NCBI GenBank assembly: GCA_022747635.1
Contig: JAKTNV010000003.1
Span: forward strand, 15,060,911-15,124,910
Source of the DNA: Hetaerina americana
Taxonomy: Eukaryota; Arthropoda; Insecta; Odonata; Calopterygidae
DNA length: 64,000 nt
Direction of reading: 5' to 3'
Shown: piece by piece, positions 1 through 10,510 of the stretch
Layout: each line of letters starts with the position of its first letter
Position numbering within the stretch: position 1 is the stretch's first letter
Position numbers and translations under genes: made by a program
Notes under the pieces: generated by a model
Seen by the model: only the letters and a program-made list of their open reading frames with translations
The model's database searches: none
What the model was told of the DNA's origin: nothing

Positions 1-1097
1 TTTTCCACATTTTTTTCTTCCGATAACAAAACTCGTCTCCATCATCCCCTCTCCGCAGGAGATCACTCGTATATATATTCCATCCCCCATCCTCTCCACG
101 CATATGAATACACTTAAATATTCGTACGCAAACCCTTTACTGCCGAGACACCCTGGTATCCACCCCCCAGTGTGTCTCCATAACGGCAGCCTAAACTCAC
201 TCCCATCTCCATAGTAACTACCCTGCCCCCTTCCGCCGCCCATTCCCCCTACGAACGAGCCGAACTAGTTCCTCCCTCCCTTGGGGGACCATGTGTTGAC
301 GGAGAGTGTATCTTATGGCGACTCTAATCTCTTTAATGCGATCATGACGGTCCGTCGCCTCTTCACGCGCGCGACTCATCGTCCCGACCAACCCTGTCAG
401 TTTAAGGGGTAATTTCTCCGCACGACTCCTCTCTCAAACATCTGAGGCCCACCGGCCGAGAGGAGTGGGCCCTCATCGTTTCGAATGCTCGTTATATGGG
501 CGGTGGAAAGGAGTGACCTCCCTCCTTCCCCATTGCCCTGACGCCAGCCGTCAGCCGTCGTCACCATAACCAGCATGCAGCCTCACCACCTCTCGAACCC
601 GCGCGAATGGACGGCAAAATGAGAGAGCATCCTCGCACGAGCAAACCTGATTATTTGACGAGAGAGGGAACCAAGTCATTTGTTTGGCCTCGTTCGGTCG
701 CCTTTTGTGTATTTTTCGGACGTCGCCCGGCGCGAGAGACTCCTGTGTGCGTGTGACTAATGACCGATTATCGGTGCGCAGTTTGCTGCTGCGGTCGCAG
801 CGTGTACTTAATAAGTCTGGTAGATTGAGTGGTTCTCTTGACGGGAGAATGGGAGAGAAAGGAGAGGCAGTAGAGTGGAAAAGTGAGTGAAAATGAAAAA
901 GGATGTGGCCTAGGGCTAGGGATTTGGAGGACTCACTATTTCATTCCAAGCTAAAAGAAACTCCCCGAAAGATATGTTTTTATCCCAGAAGCAAAAGGAT
1001 GAATAGCGAGGTTTTGTTCCATCCCATATCTGGTAGGCTCACGGTTGATTGTAATCAGGAGACGGTCAGATCGGACACAGGTATTTTAAATGCGCGG
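1..1097. other. Spacer, CpG-rich part at about 200-880
   Basis: No gene is recognised. From roughly 200 to 880 the DNA is richer in C, G and CpG than the AT-rich sequence after it, as a promoter-proximal region could be, but no TATA box, initiator or coding exon is convincing. Short open frames at 684-890 and 903-1169 have no recognisable domain and are most likely chance frames. Confidence 0.4.
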
Positions 1098-1160
1098 ACA
1101 AATGAGGCATGTTGGTCTACATGCCTAAATGAGGCATGTAGACCAACATGCCTCATTTGT
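1098..1160. repeat. Perfect 28-bp inverted repeat with 7-nt loop
   Basis: The arms at 1098-1125 and 1133-1160 are exact reverse complements, starting ACAAATGAGGCATG and ending CATGCCTCATTTGT. The spacer at 1126-1132 is TAAATGA. Pairing stops at 1097/1161. No target duplication is visible at the edges. It could be a tiny foldback element, or an inverted duplication made by polymerase template switching; with perfect arms it should be recent. Confidence 0.9.
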
Positions 1161-2324
1161 TTTCAGTGAAAGGTCGTAGAGATCTGATTACGAGAGGTGC
1201 ACCATGATTCGAACCTCTCTATCTGTGATTGTGCTTTGCCCATACTTCAACATTAATGTAATTCATGCTTAAACGTTTAAACATGGGCTGCTATTTCATA
1301 ATCACTTTATTTTAACCTAATAGTAATTGCGCCTCGCTAGTCTTCTATTTTGTTAACTTCATAGCGGAATACGGTATAAAAAGACCAGATAGGCAGCTAT
1401 AAGAATTTATGGCATAAATTTATTTCTCAAGAGTATCTAGAAAATGATGTCAGCATTGGCTCCAAAACTATGGATACATCTCAGTCAATAATCCCATTTG
1501 TACTTGCCATAATCACAAATTTGGAGTTTTATTTATAGAGTTGGTAGAAGATGTTCACTCATTAAAATGAAAATGCATGAAGATTGCATACAAGTTAATA
1601 ACCTCCCGCTAAAAGCGCACTGATGACTGTTAGAAAATGAAGTTTGAAAATCTCAGCCATACATACAAGTATATATGTAAATGTAAGGACATTTTTGAAA
1701 CCGAGCTAATCCTAGAATCTCTGGCTCCTGATTTAAGACACTACTCCTTAATGGTGGTACCTACCGACTAAGATCAAAAACTAAAATTACGGTTAAAAGG
1801 CAAGGTGAATGCTTTGGAAATAGACTTACTTTTTGTCGCAGTTTTTTGATCTATATTTTCGGGAATTAGGTAAATTTAAGAGAGAGTAAAAAATTTTATT
1901 TTTTCGTATTTTGAAAAATGACTTGTTTGATTGGTCTAAGTATAAATTGGTTTATATATAAGCATGCATCCATGCGCAAGCTTCTATTGATTACAAAAAG
2001 GAGTTAGGTAAACAATGAAACTTTGAGAACCGTGATTAAATGTAACATTTCGGAATAGGAAATTAAGCATTTGCAGTTTCAATAGGACTGGACGACTTAG
2101 AGAGTATAAGGAAAATATAGATTAATTTATAAGTGTAGGTGTATCCTGCGGATATTTCTTAAACAATTACGACGCTGAGACATTTTTCTTAGGGCTCACA
2201 TAAAACTTTACTCATATGCTGTAGATAGACTATCATTATTACTTGTATTTTACCACTTAAAGCAGGTTCCTGATAGCCACAGACTACAAAACGGTCGACA
2301 GATATATTTCTGGACATTCCATAC
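1161..2324. other. AT-rich spacer
   Basis: No gene, repeat or recognisable fragment is seen. A single tRNA-B-box-like string on the minus strand at about 1207-1216 has no A box or cloverleaf around it. Confidence 0.4.
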
Positions 2325-2530
2325 TCAAATAAACCCTTTTTCAACTGTTGCATAATTCCTTCCTCACTTCAATACCTTCAATATGTCTGTTCTATTAATA
2401 CCCCTTAATCGTTTGCCCAAAGTTCTTCCCTTTATCACAGTCTTCAACTGTCCATTCCTAATCAAAAATCTCTGCATCCTTTTTCCCTGCCTCCTTTGGA
2501 TTTCTACCAACAATCCCCTCTCCTCCCCCT
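2325..2530 (-). pseudogene. LINE ORF2 C-terminal fragment (decayed)
   Basis: The minus strand from 2525 to 2325 reads as one frame with a single internal stop, ending at TGA 2327-2325. The translation contains EERGLLVEIQRRQGKRMQRF, then LIRNGQLKTVIKGRTLGKRL, and later YATVEKGFI. This order matches the tail beyond the polymerase core of many arthropod non-LTR ORF2 proteins: E..GLL..I..RQ, then RN..L...I.GR..GKR, then a Y..(M/V)K segment. The same tail occurs at 40090-40453 and 43462-43990. The RT core, 5' part and 3' end are missing. The clade cannot be fixed from this piece. Confidence 0.65.
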
Positions 2531-5500
2531 TTTGACGAGCCGGTCGTCAACATCTTTAGATAGTCCATACATGTAATATTATTACCTCTCTGTCCACCGC
2601 ACCCGTTTCATAATGTCAATTTGAAGTTGGTTAATGTTTACCACAGGAACTGAACTTGGACAAGAAAATTAAATTGCTCACTCAGAAAACTCTGAGGACA
2701 TGAGTGCCATTTAATTTTTTTTTCATTTTTGTTCACACCACCTTTGTTTACAGGTAGTATCCATTTCATCACTTCATGTGCTTGTCAAGATGGACGTACA
2801 TTTAACCAGGAACCCACGAATATAGTTTTCTGTAGTATAGTAGACCGTGATTCTTCGTCTTTGCCAATGACAAATTTTCGGTATTTTGGACAAGATTTTG
2901 CTAAAATTAGCTATGAATTTAGATAAATTATAATTGCATTTACTGAATAGCTGAAATTTGAACTATCAGAAAACCTGAAGTTTACGACGGAAGAAATGTA
3001 AATGCTTATTATTAGTTTAATTTATATAATATTTCTCAGATCGTTTGTTTGATTATGCCAACAAATGCATCTAACTACAAGAACTATTTAATTCAAGTGA
3101 TAAATTATTCCATATTAAAAGGTGTCAATCAAATACGAGTACTATTTGTTTTAAGTCATATTTACTCCCCTTTAAACTCCATATTTATCTCTCCTGTTAC
3201 TTCCTAACGAATGAAACATTAAATAGTAATATATTACCAGGAAAGAGATATTCTAAATTTGTTGTCATCTTGACAAAAGCTTTCTAAGAACATCACGAAA
3301 TTATTCATTATGAGACCGGTATGGTATAACAGTTATAAATGGAACATAATTTGGAAAAATACAGACCCCTTTTTTACTATAAAACCTGAGAAGCAATAAC
3401 AGAGAATAGTATATCCCCTTAAAAGCCAACGAGGCAGGATCGTGACCAATCGTAGCACAATATTAATTGTTGTCCCTTGCCTTAATCGGATTAATGATGT
3501 CTTCACGTGATTTTTTCGGTGTTCATAAACCCATTTCCTGATTTAGGTCGTTTTAGCTACACTTGTCGCACGAATCCACTCGACACCCTTATTTTCCCAT
3601 CTCCCCCATTCCCTTCAACCCTGTCCGAGGGGGGAGATTTTTTTAGGGAATGCCAGCTTTACGTAACACGCGTAGGGAGACGTGCAGGGCAGACGCATTT
3701 CTGCACAGATGAGTCATCCAATGCTCAATTCCGACGTTCATTTCCTTGGTCGAAATGTAATCGGTTTTAAAGCAATGAAGTCTCGTGGGGTGCGGGGAGG
3801 GAGGGGAGCGGGAGAAGGACCGGGTCCTACGGGGATCCCCGAGAGGGATGTGCGAGGGGAGGGCGCGGGAGGACCCCGTGGTGACGCACACGACACTCCT
3901 GCCTGTTAGACCGGAAGCGAGATTAATGTTCCTCGACGACAGTGCTGCATGCTCGCCGGGAATGAAATTGACGGAATGAAAAATATCCGAGTGTTACCGA
4001 TGGTGTGGCCCTCCGGAACCCATTTTCATTAACTTATTAAGCACAACGCCCCGTGAATATTTCACGGCACTAACTCAGCAGCCGAAGACATCCATCAGAG
4101 CGGAGGATTCGGGAACCACGACGCTTCTCAAGCAACCCAGAGGAATGAATTCCGCCACACACGAGAGGGCCTTATTAATTTAGCGCATTTATGAATAACT
4201 GTGAATGAAAATATTTATTTTTAAGGAAGGGCACCGAATGGGGTAGATTTATGCTTGAAAGAACTGCAATATATATTCCTGATTATTAGTAGAACCACTT
4301 TTATTAAATGAATGAAATTATTTTCATCATGAACCAGATATCTTAAAGCCAATTAATGTCGATATGAAACTGATTTCATCAAAACAATGAGTATATCAAG
4401 ACCAACCTCAAACCGCATGCTTCAATTACGGTGCGCCTCCTTGCACGCATATACCTTTTCAATTTGCCTGTCTCCATTAACGGAAAACATAAGAGATACG
4501 TCAGGGTTTACATACTGTGAGAGATAGTATTGAGTTTTATGGCGGTTTGTCATTCAAACCGGAGAAAATCATTATCTCGATCCGTTCGCGTGACCAACTG
4601 CCATAATTTCTTGACAAGGCAAATGAAAGTGAAAATTCGCCGGCATCATTCTATTGTGGATTTACAGAGTTCAAGGAGTTTCACGTTCTTCAGGAAATCC
4701 TCCCTCTCTCGTGATATGAAATGTATAACAACCACATGGACAGTTTACAATTAGAAATAATTTGAACAAATCCCGATACCAAATACCACGGAAATATAAT
4801 AAAGGGGGATAACATATCACCTTCCCAGCAACGACACCGTGATGCCAAAGGGAAACAGAAAATGTTATACAATATAACATTTATCCAAGTCTTCAAATTC
4901 ATCAGCATAAACATCAGATTTTTTTGGAAATAAAGAAAAGTTGAAGAGTGACACTACAAGGTCACTCGAAGAGTAAATTATTGTAATGATCACTAAAACA
5001 AAGGACAAGCAAAATATATTCCTCTACAACTAAAATCTTCTTTCTCTCTTTCATCATCTAATTTAATGAAAAGCACTCCAGTTTTTCCCATAATGATCTA
5101 ACGGTTATCCCCCGTTGGAATCTTTCTTTTTTGTCAAAATGATTGCCTACACATTTCATCAACCTTCCTAAACTCTGCATTCGCTTCGAGTTCCCATCTC
5201 CACCTCGCTCTTGGCATTGCGATTCTGTGAGAGAGAGGGCGGCATTATGAGGTCCTTGTCCTCAGTATCACTCGCCCGTGATAGACCGCCAAATGTTTTT
5301 CCCTTTCGACCGTAGACTGAGGCTAGGCATTTACGGAAGAGCGGCATCATTAGGGAATGGAGACTGAAATAAGTATAATAAATGGCTTCTACTTCAGTGC
5401 ATTATATTTAATCTTGAGAAAAATAGTGAAAAGTGCCAGCATTCTCTTCTAAATTTATTTGACATCACTGATCAAAGCAGACTCTCCTTTGAATTCCCAT

Positions 5501-6099
5501 AAATACTCTGGGATCATCGAGAAACTATTCTCTTTCCTTCTAAATTTGCCCATCAAAGTTTCCAATCATCTGGAAAATTTAAGAACACATCCTTTAATCA
5601 GGTACCTTTCATATCTTTTCCACTCAATACTTGCAGCTAATATAATCTTTGATACAAATACTTGCAGCTAACTTCATCTTCACTCGTTATAAAGGATTTA
5701 CGAAATTAAACAAAATACTTTCTACCACAGAATTTTTTCCTATCTTTTCCCCACTAAAGACAGCCTTTAACAAGTCCTAGCTTTAATTGCCTCCCAGAGT
5801 ATTACTCTTCTTTTTGTATCCCAATTACCTAATGTGCAATATTGCCCTGCACTCAAGCAACACTTATAATACAAACGTAAAAGGATGAGATGCTTAAGAA
5901 GTTTATTCAAGTACGAGAAAATTGGCTCTGTTCGAAACCATGTTAACGATTTTGATTGGGTTCTTATTATATAAGAGCCCACCCCACTCTGTGAGGCCCA
6001 CCCCCTCCGCAACAATAGTCTGAGGAAGAGGGTTGAAGGATTCGAATTTATTCCTCTCCTTCCCCGTGTGCGAGAATGGGTTTGCATGCTCAGGGATGC
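2531..6099. other. AT-rich spacer, no gene recognised
   Basis: About 3.6 kb with only short open frames lacking domains. A G-rich patch lies at 3770-3900, where overlapping frames in several phases indicate composition rather than coding. A minus-strand stretch near 5770-5890 faintly resembles the region of a CR1-type RT just before its C terminus, but is too weak to annotate. Confidence 0.4.
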
Positions 6100-6440
6100 T
6101 GGTTTTTACGCGAGGCAATAAATGCGAGCGGAAGGGAGGGCGGGGGGATTGATGATTGAGGAGATGGGAGGGTATGCTCCACAAGCGGGGCGGGAAGAGA
6201 AGAAAAGGGGGAGGAGGAGAGCAGTAGGGCAGGGATGAAGGGAGCGAGGATGGGGGTGAAGGTTGGGCGGCATCATATCCGGGCGGGGGGGAGAGGGAGG
6301 CGGGCGGGAACGGCGGGGGAACCCATTCCGAGAGGAGGCGAGGCGGGGTGGGGGAGGAAGGTCCCCGGGCCACGGAGAAGGGAAGTGCCGGGAAAAGGAT
6401 TTTCAGGGGTGGGGAGGTGATGGAAAAGAGGGTATGACGT
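6100..6440. repeat. G-rich strand-asymmetric island with G-quadruplex motif
   Basis: The plus strand is dominated by G and A with few pyrimidines. Closely spaced G-runs at 6281-6319 fit the four-tract pattern of a G-quadruplex. The C-rich minus strand gives a Pro/Ser-rich 192-codon frame (5903-6481) that looks like a composition artefact. Confidence 0.6.
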
Positions 6441-7134
6441 CGCCACGGGTGAAATGCCAGGCTATCCATCTTGTGATTCACCTACTTGCCCCATTCAACC
6501 CCTCCCACTCACTTCCCCCTCCTGCTACTACGCCCCCTTCGCTCGGCCGATAGCATTAGAGTCTGCGGGAGAGGGCCACGTCGTTGTTCTTCCATTGGGA
6601 TGCAAGCTAGTGGGAGAGAGTCTGGAGAGATGGAGCGAGATAGAGAGAGTGACTGTGGGATGGGGTTTCCCCATGACGGAATTCAGTTCCAAGACCCATC
6701 CGAACAGCTGGCGTCGAGCGCCTTGTGCGAGCTACACGTCACCCCAATGTTTTCCCCATCATTGCCGTGGTTGACACGAATTGCGGTGGTCCCACAAACG
6801 AAACACGCAAATAAACCGAGGCTTGTTCGAGTACCCTCAAGCATTATCCCTGTCCTGCGTGAAACCATGCCTTGAGCTGGCGTGCACACGCCATTGCATT
6901 ACAGAAGATGGCATTTAACAGTGCTCGTCGAGTTTATTAAATATTTATTTATGAAAATGATGAATCTAGGTTTTTAACATATATTTTTTCCGTCTTGTTC
7001 TATTTTAATTAGAAACATAAAGGAAAAGAAGTGAATCATCCCAAGGATTAGGCGTTATCTTTCATATACGTACATCACCAATGGAGCATCAGGAGGTACC
7101 AATCAGAACAACTTACTACCTTCCCCATGACAAA
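6441..7134. other. Spacer
   Basis: Mixed composition, first pyrimidine-rich, then AT-rich. Overlapping plus-strand frames (6454-6774, 6486-6875) are in different phases and show no domain. No gene is supported. Confidence 0.4.
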
Positions 7135-7179
7135 AAAAATTACGTCATTACTAATAACATCAGTAATGACGTAATTTTT
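7135..7179. repeat. 18-bp inverted repeat, 9-nt loop
   Basis: Arms 7135-7152 (AAAAATTACGTCATTACT) and 7162-7179 are exact complements around the spacer AATAACATC. Each arm carries the palindrome TTACGTCA/TGACGTAA, so it includes CRE-like TGACGTAA sites. No flanking duplication is evident. Confidence 0.85.
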
Positions 7180-7272
7180 GACTTTCATTCGATGCATCGT
7201 TGTTGCGTCACATGAGACTTCCCTTGGGTGAAATATATGCGGGGAATATGTGGGGAAGCTACAAGTAGCAAG

Positions 7273-7464
7273 AAATTAGGATTTACTCGAAGAGTATCGG
7301 GGAAGTTTGACGAGAACGTTAAATAGCAATGCCATCTTTCGCTAATTAGGCCTCATTTAAATTACGCTGCCAGTATATGGGACCCTTATGAAGTTGGATT
7401 GATTGCGAAATCAGATCGCATGCAGCGTATAGGAGCTAGATTTCTAAACACTTGTTATGATAAA
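7273..7464 (+). pseudogene. CR1/L2-like LINE RT C-terminal relic
   Basis: One plus-strand frame, interrupted by TAG at 7324-7326, contains LIRPHLNYAASIWDPYEVGL, then IAKSDRMQRIGARFLNTCYD. This matches the well-known post-RT signature of CR1/L2-type polymerases: L(V/I)RPHLEYAS.VWDPY...LI.K.E..QRRAARF. Upstream in the same frame, LGFTRR followed by VK fits the usual start of this block. Nothing of the endonuclease or RT core is found nearby, so this is a truncated, decayed copy. Its 3' part appears interrupted by the hairpin insert at about 7532-7666. The same block occurs on the minus strand at 28561-29640. Confidence 0.75.
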
Positions 7465-7520
7465 CTGTGTAGGGCATTTATATTATTAGAACAACTCACT
7501 TACGGAGGGAAAGTTAAATT

Positions 7521-7680
7521 AGTTTAAATCTTTTTGAAATTTGTTGTCTCAGGCGTAACTTTGTTGAATTTGCATAACATATTGAAATGAAATTAAATAA
7601 TTTACTCTGTAATTCCACACACTTTTGTGTGGAATTACAAAGTAAATTATTTAATTTCATTTCAATAGTTTAAATCTCTT
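7521..7680. repeat. 40-bp-arm hairpin bounded by 14-nt direct repeats
   Basis: Arms 7581-7620 and 7627-7666 pair over 40 bases with one mismatch around the 6-nt loop ACTTTT. The string AGTTTAAATCT occurs at 7521-7531 and again at 7667-7677, extending as CTNTT, so the segment between looks like an insertion with a target duplication. The insertion lies downstream of, and probably inside, the LINE relic ending near 7464. A small foldback/MITE-like element is the simplest reading. No transposase is present. Confidence 0.7.
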
Positions 7681-7999
7681 GTGGGAATCAGAAGCCGGCC
7701 TCTTTAGCTATTATACTACGATGGACTATCAGCAACATCATAATAAGGAAAAAGGAATGATGAAAATAAGATTATAGATATCAAATATAGAATCGACAGT
7801 TTTTCAAGATGTCATGTTCCCGCGAACGGAATGGGATGAGATTAACTGCGAACGGTCGCTTTGTGGTAAAATTTCTTTTTAATTCCAACTAGCTTAAAAT
7901 GTTATATTTTTATAAATTTTCGATACAAATATTGATATTATCATTTCAAACACTTATTTGATTGTTTTTCTACTAGCTGTCGGTTTTGAATACTTAGGG
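7681..7999. other. AT-rich spacer, possibly LINE 3' region
   Basis: No open frame is supported. It lies between the RT relic and the first 3'-tail repeat, so some of it may be decayed LINE 3' sequence. Confidence 0.35.
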
Positions 8000-8062
8000 A
8001 TTCTCCCCCGCCACACGCCCTTGCGGCAGCTGGCGGGGTATTATGTAGATGTAGATTATGTA
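8000..8062 (+). repeat. LINE 3'-tail-like repeat, copy 1
   Basis: The unit reads CCCCGCCACACGCCCTT, then GGCGGGGTATTATGTAGATG with further TGTAGA-type units. The same unit recurs at 8199-8260 and, more diverged, at 17115-17180. A GC-rich block followed by a short TGTAGA microsatellite is what one expects at the 3' end of a CR1/L2-like LINE or a SINE borrowing that tail. An RT relic lies 540 bases upstream on the same strand. Confidence 0.55.
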
Positions 8063-8198
8063 GAAGTATTTTTCACTCAGATACTGCAGTGCATAGAGCT
8101 GAAGGTGATACTGCCCCGATTATTGGAAATATTTTTAATTTTTATTGGCAAACTGCATTTAAGCAAAGCTTAATTTTGATTTAGTATCCTTGATGTAG

Positions 8199-8260
8199 AA
8201 TTACTCCCTGCCACACACCCTAGTGATGGCTTGCAGGGTACCATGCAGATGTAGATGTAC
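8199..8260 (+). repeat. LINE 3'-tail-like repeat, copy 2
   Basis: The unit reads CTCCCTGCCACACACCCTAG, then GGCTTGCAGGGTACCATG and CAGATGTAGATGTA. It matches copy 1 at 8000-8062 over its whole length with scattered substitutions and has the same orientation. The 140 bases between the copies do not match each other, so this is not a simple tandem duplication. Confidence 0.55.
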
Positions 8261-10454
8261 CGAAAAGATTGGACCTCGAGCAACTTAATAGGTTAATGTA
8301 TCATTTCTGTGATGAGACAACATGCTGTATGTTGAAGTAAAAATTATCCATGAACACTTTTCTTACATCTCAAAGTTTACAATGAAGCGTATATAATTAT
8401 AATTAAGATGTTTCTCAGTTTCTAAACGCTTATTCCGGCAATGAAATAACAGTAAAAATGAGGAAATTGCTTACTCAAATAACTGAGATAAGCTGGAAAT
8501 GTAAAACGATTTACCGAAAGTACCATTTAAAACATATTTTTCAATATTTTCCCTAATGTAATGAAATTTCAAATCGCACTTTTCCATATATTTTCCACAT
8601 ATACCTTGAATTAAGGCACCGGATGCTTTAGTAGATGTCCAAAATGTGACGTCGGAATAAATAAGTTGGGACGCTGATATGCATACATATCGTGGTGGAA
8701 AACTTTTTCACCACAAAAACAACCGCGCGATGCTGAATCCACCTTCGGAGGCATAAAGCACAAAAATAAATTCATGCACTCGGATAGGATTTCATTTCCG
8801 CTGTCCTCCGTGCCACCCCTCCTCCTTCCCCCACACCCACGCTGTCTCCCTTCTTCTCCTTATTTAGGACGTTCGTAAAATTTCAAAATCCTTGCTCCCG
8901 GTCTGTAATAATGAAATGGATGCGCACGAGAAAAGTTTCGGAAAAACCAAGAGAGTTCCATATTACGACCGCGTTTCATTCATTTGGAGGGGAGAAGGGA
9001 CGGCTCCCTCTGGACGGCCTCATAACCAATGTGTCAGCACGCCCGTCGCCAAAACTCGAGGAACCAAAATATAAAAGATTAAAAAAAAAGGAAAAGTCCG
9101 CTCCTACCCCGGGAAAAGGTTTCCGTAATTTCATAAATAACGGAATATGAATGAAAGGACGAGTTGACTCGCCCCTCTCCTCCCTCACGCCCACACAAAC
9201 ACAGTAAAGAAAAGGAGGCGGGAAAGTTGTTTACGAGGGGTGGAGAAGACGCACGGACCATATTAAGAAGTCAATTAAAACTTCTTCGACCAGTTTTAAT
9301 TGAAATGGAACTCTGTGGGAGGAGTTTTGTCAATTTGAGGGTTTTACTCCGTAATCAAAACCTTCCAAAAAATTTGTGTCCAAAATAAATTTAAGTTCTC
9401 TTCCCTCGGAAACGAAACCCAGTTTTGATAATTAAATAGGACACCTTTTGGGAGGGCATAGGGGGACGACTAGGACGGCCACCTAGATGACTGATCGAAG
9501 AAAAGAAGAGCTAGGCCAAAGCTAATAATTTCATGCAATGCCAAAAGTGTTCCTTTTCGTGTACTGCGACTATTTCATTCTGCTATACTGTTCACATAAT
9601 TTCAGGATCCTCAGATTTTAGAATATTCTATAATAGTCATCTTTCACTACCAATAATATCTGTTTTTCTAGTTTACGTTTATTTTAAATTGATTGATATA
9701 CTTAAATATCTCTTTTTGGTTTTTACGGAATATTCATGGGAATGCATGTATAGTATAAACCACCATATCAATATTTTCAAGGTCTTGAATACGATTTTCA
9801 ATAATTTTATATGTTCTTAATTAATTTTTTATCGACTAACTTACAACTGTGAGCGAAGGCTATTTACCAGTTTAACTTAATCCATATTTACTTTCGCAAG
9901 GTCAAGAAATGAATATGCTAAGAGTCTTAATAATTGTAAGGCATTAATGGCGCTGAATTACGTAGAATACTTTAAAACCGCTTATGAGGACACGAATAGA
10001 TCTTTTGCTTTTTTCCTCAGTACCTGCGTGATATTTCAATAAAATATATGCTACTTCTTTGACTTTATATAATGAAATTAAAACGACAATTTTATTATGA
10101 ACACCGTTTCCAGTTTTCTGGATGCTTTTATGTGGTAATGATTTGGATTGAGCTCAGGTACGAAAGTCCGAGGCATAAGCTGATTAATTATAAAAGGGAA
10201 GGAAACAGGTAACCATTAAATATATTTGGGACAGATTTGTACCTACATAGCGTAAGTAATTTTGTAGATGAGGTAAACTCACACATGATCGGCTGCTCAC
10301 GTGATGATGGTATGTTTGAACAGTGTGACAAAGGTATCATTAAAAAAAAAAACATGACCTAATTTCTGTCACACACTCAGCTCACCGCGATAAAACCTTC
10401 CTCAGATAAAACCAAACGAGGAGACTTTCGCCGAGACGCTTTTTTTAAATGCAT
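8261..10454. other. Spacer
   Basis: AT-rich, with a moderately GC-rich part at 8800-9250. The frame at 9533-9820 (95 codons, hydrophobic) has no recognised domain and lies in very T-rich DNA, so it is probably chance. No RNA gene or repeat is recognised. Confidence 0.4.
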
Positions 10455-10460
10455 TTTATT
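10455..10460 (-). promoter_or_regulatory. Candidate AATAAA polyadenylation signal
   Basis: On the minus strand AATAAA occupies 10460-10455, 50 bases after the stop codon of the 525-codon frame and followed by an A-rich stretch. Its position suits the 3' end of a transcript that uses that stop unspliced. Confidence 0.4.
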
Positions 10461-10510
10461 TCCCTAACACGAATTGCAAATACAAAACCAGCGATCGAAA
10501 AAAATATTAT

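Noticed and set aside
1200..1250. tRNA or SINE on the minus strand, from a GGTTCGAATC string
   Set aside because: There is no A box at the right distance and no second copy.
5690..5890. Minus-strand CR1-like RT tail (NWDTKRRVILWEAIKART)
   Set aside because: The resemblance to the Y..VWDP...LE..Q..AARF block is weak and lacks the RPHLEY and QRRAARF anchors.
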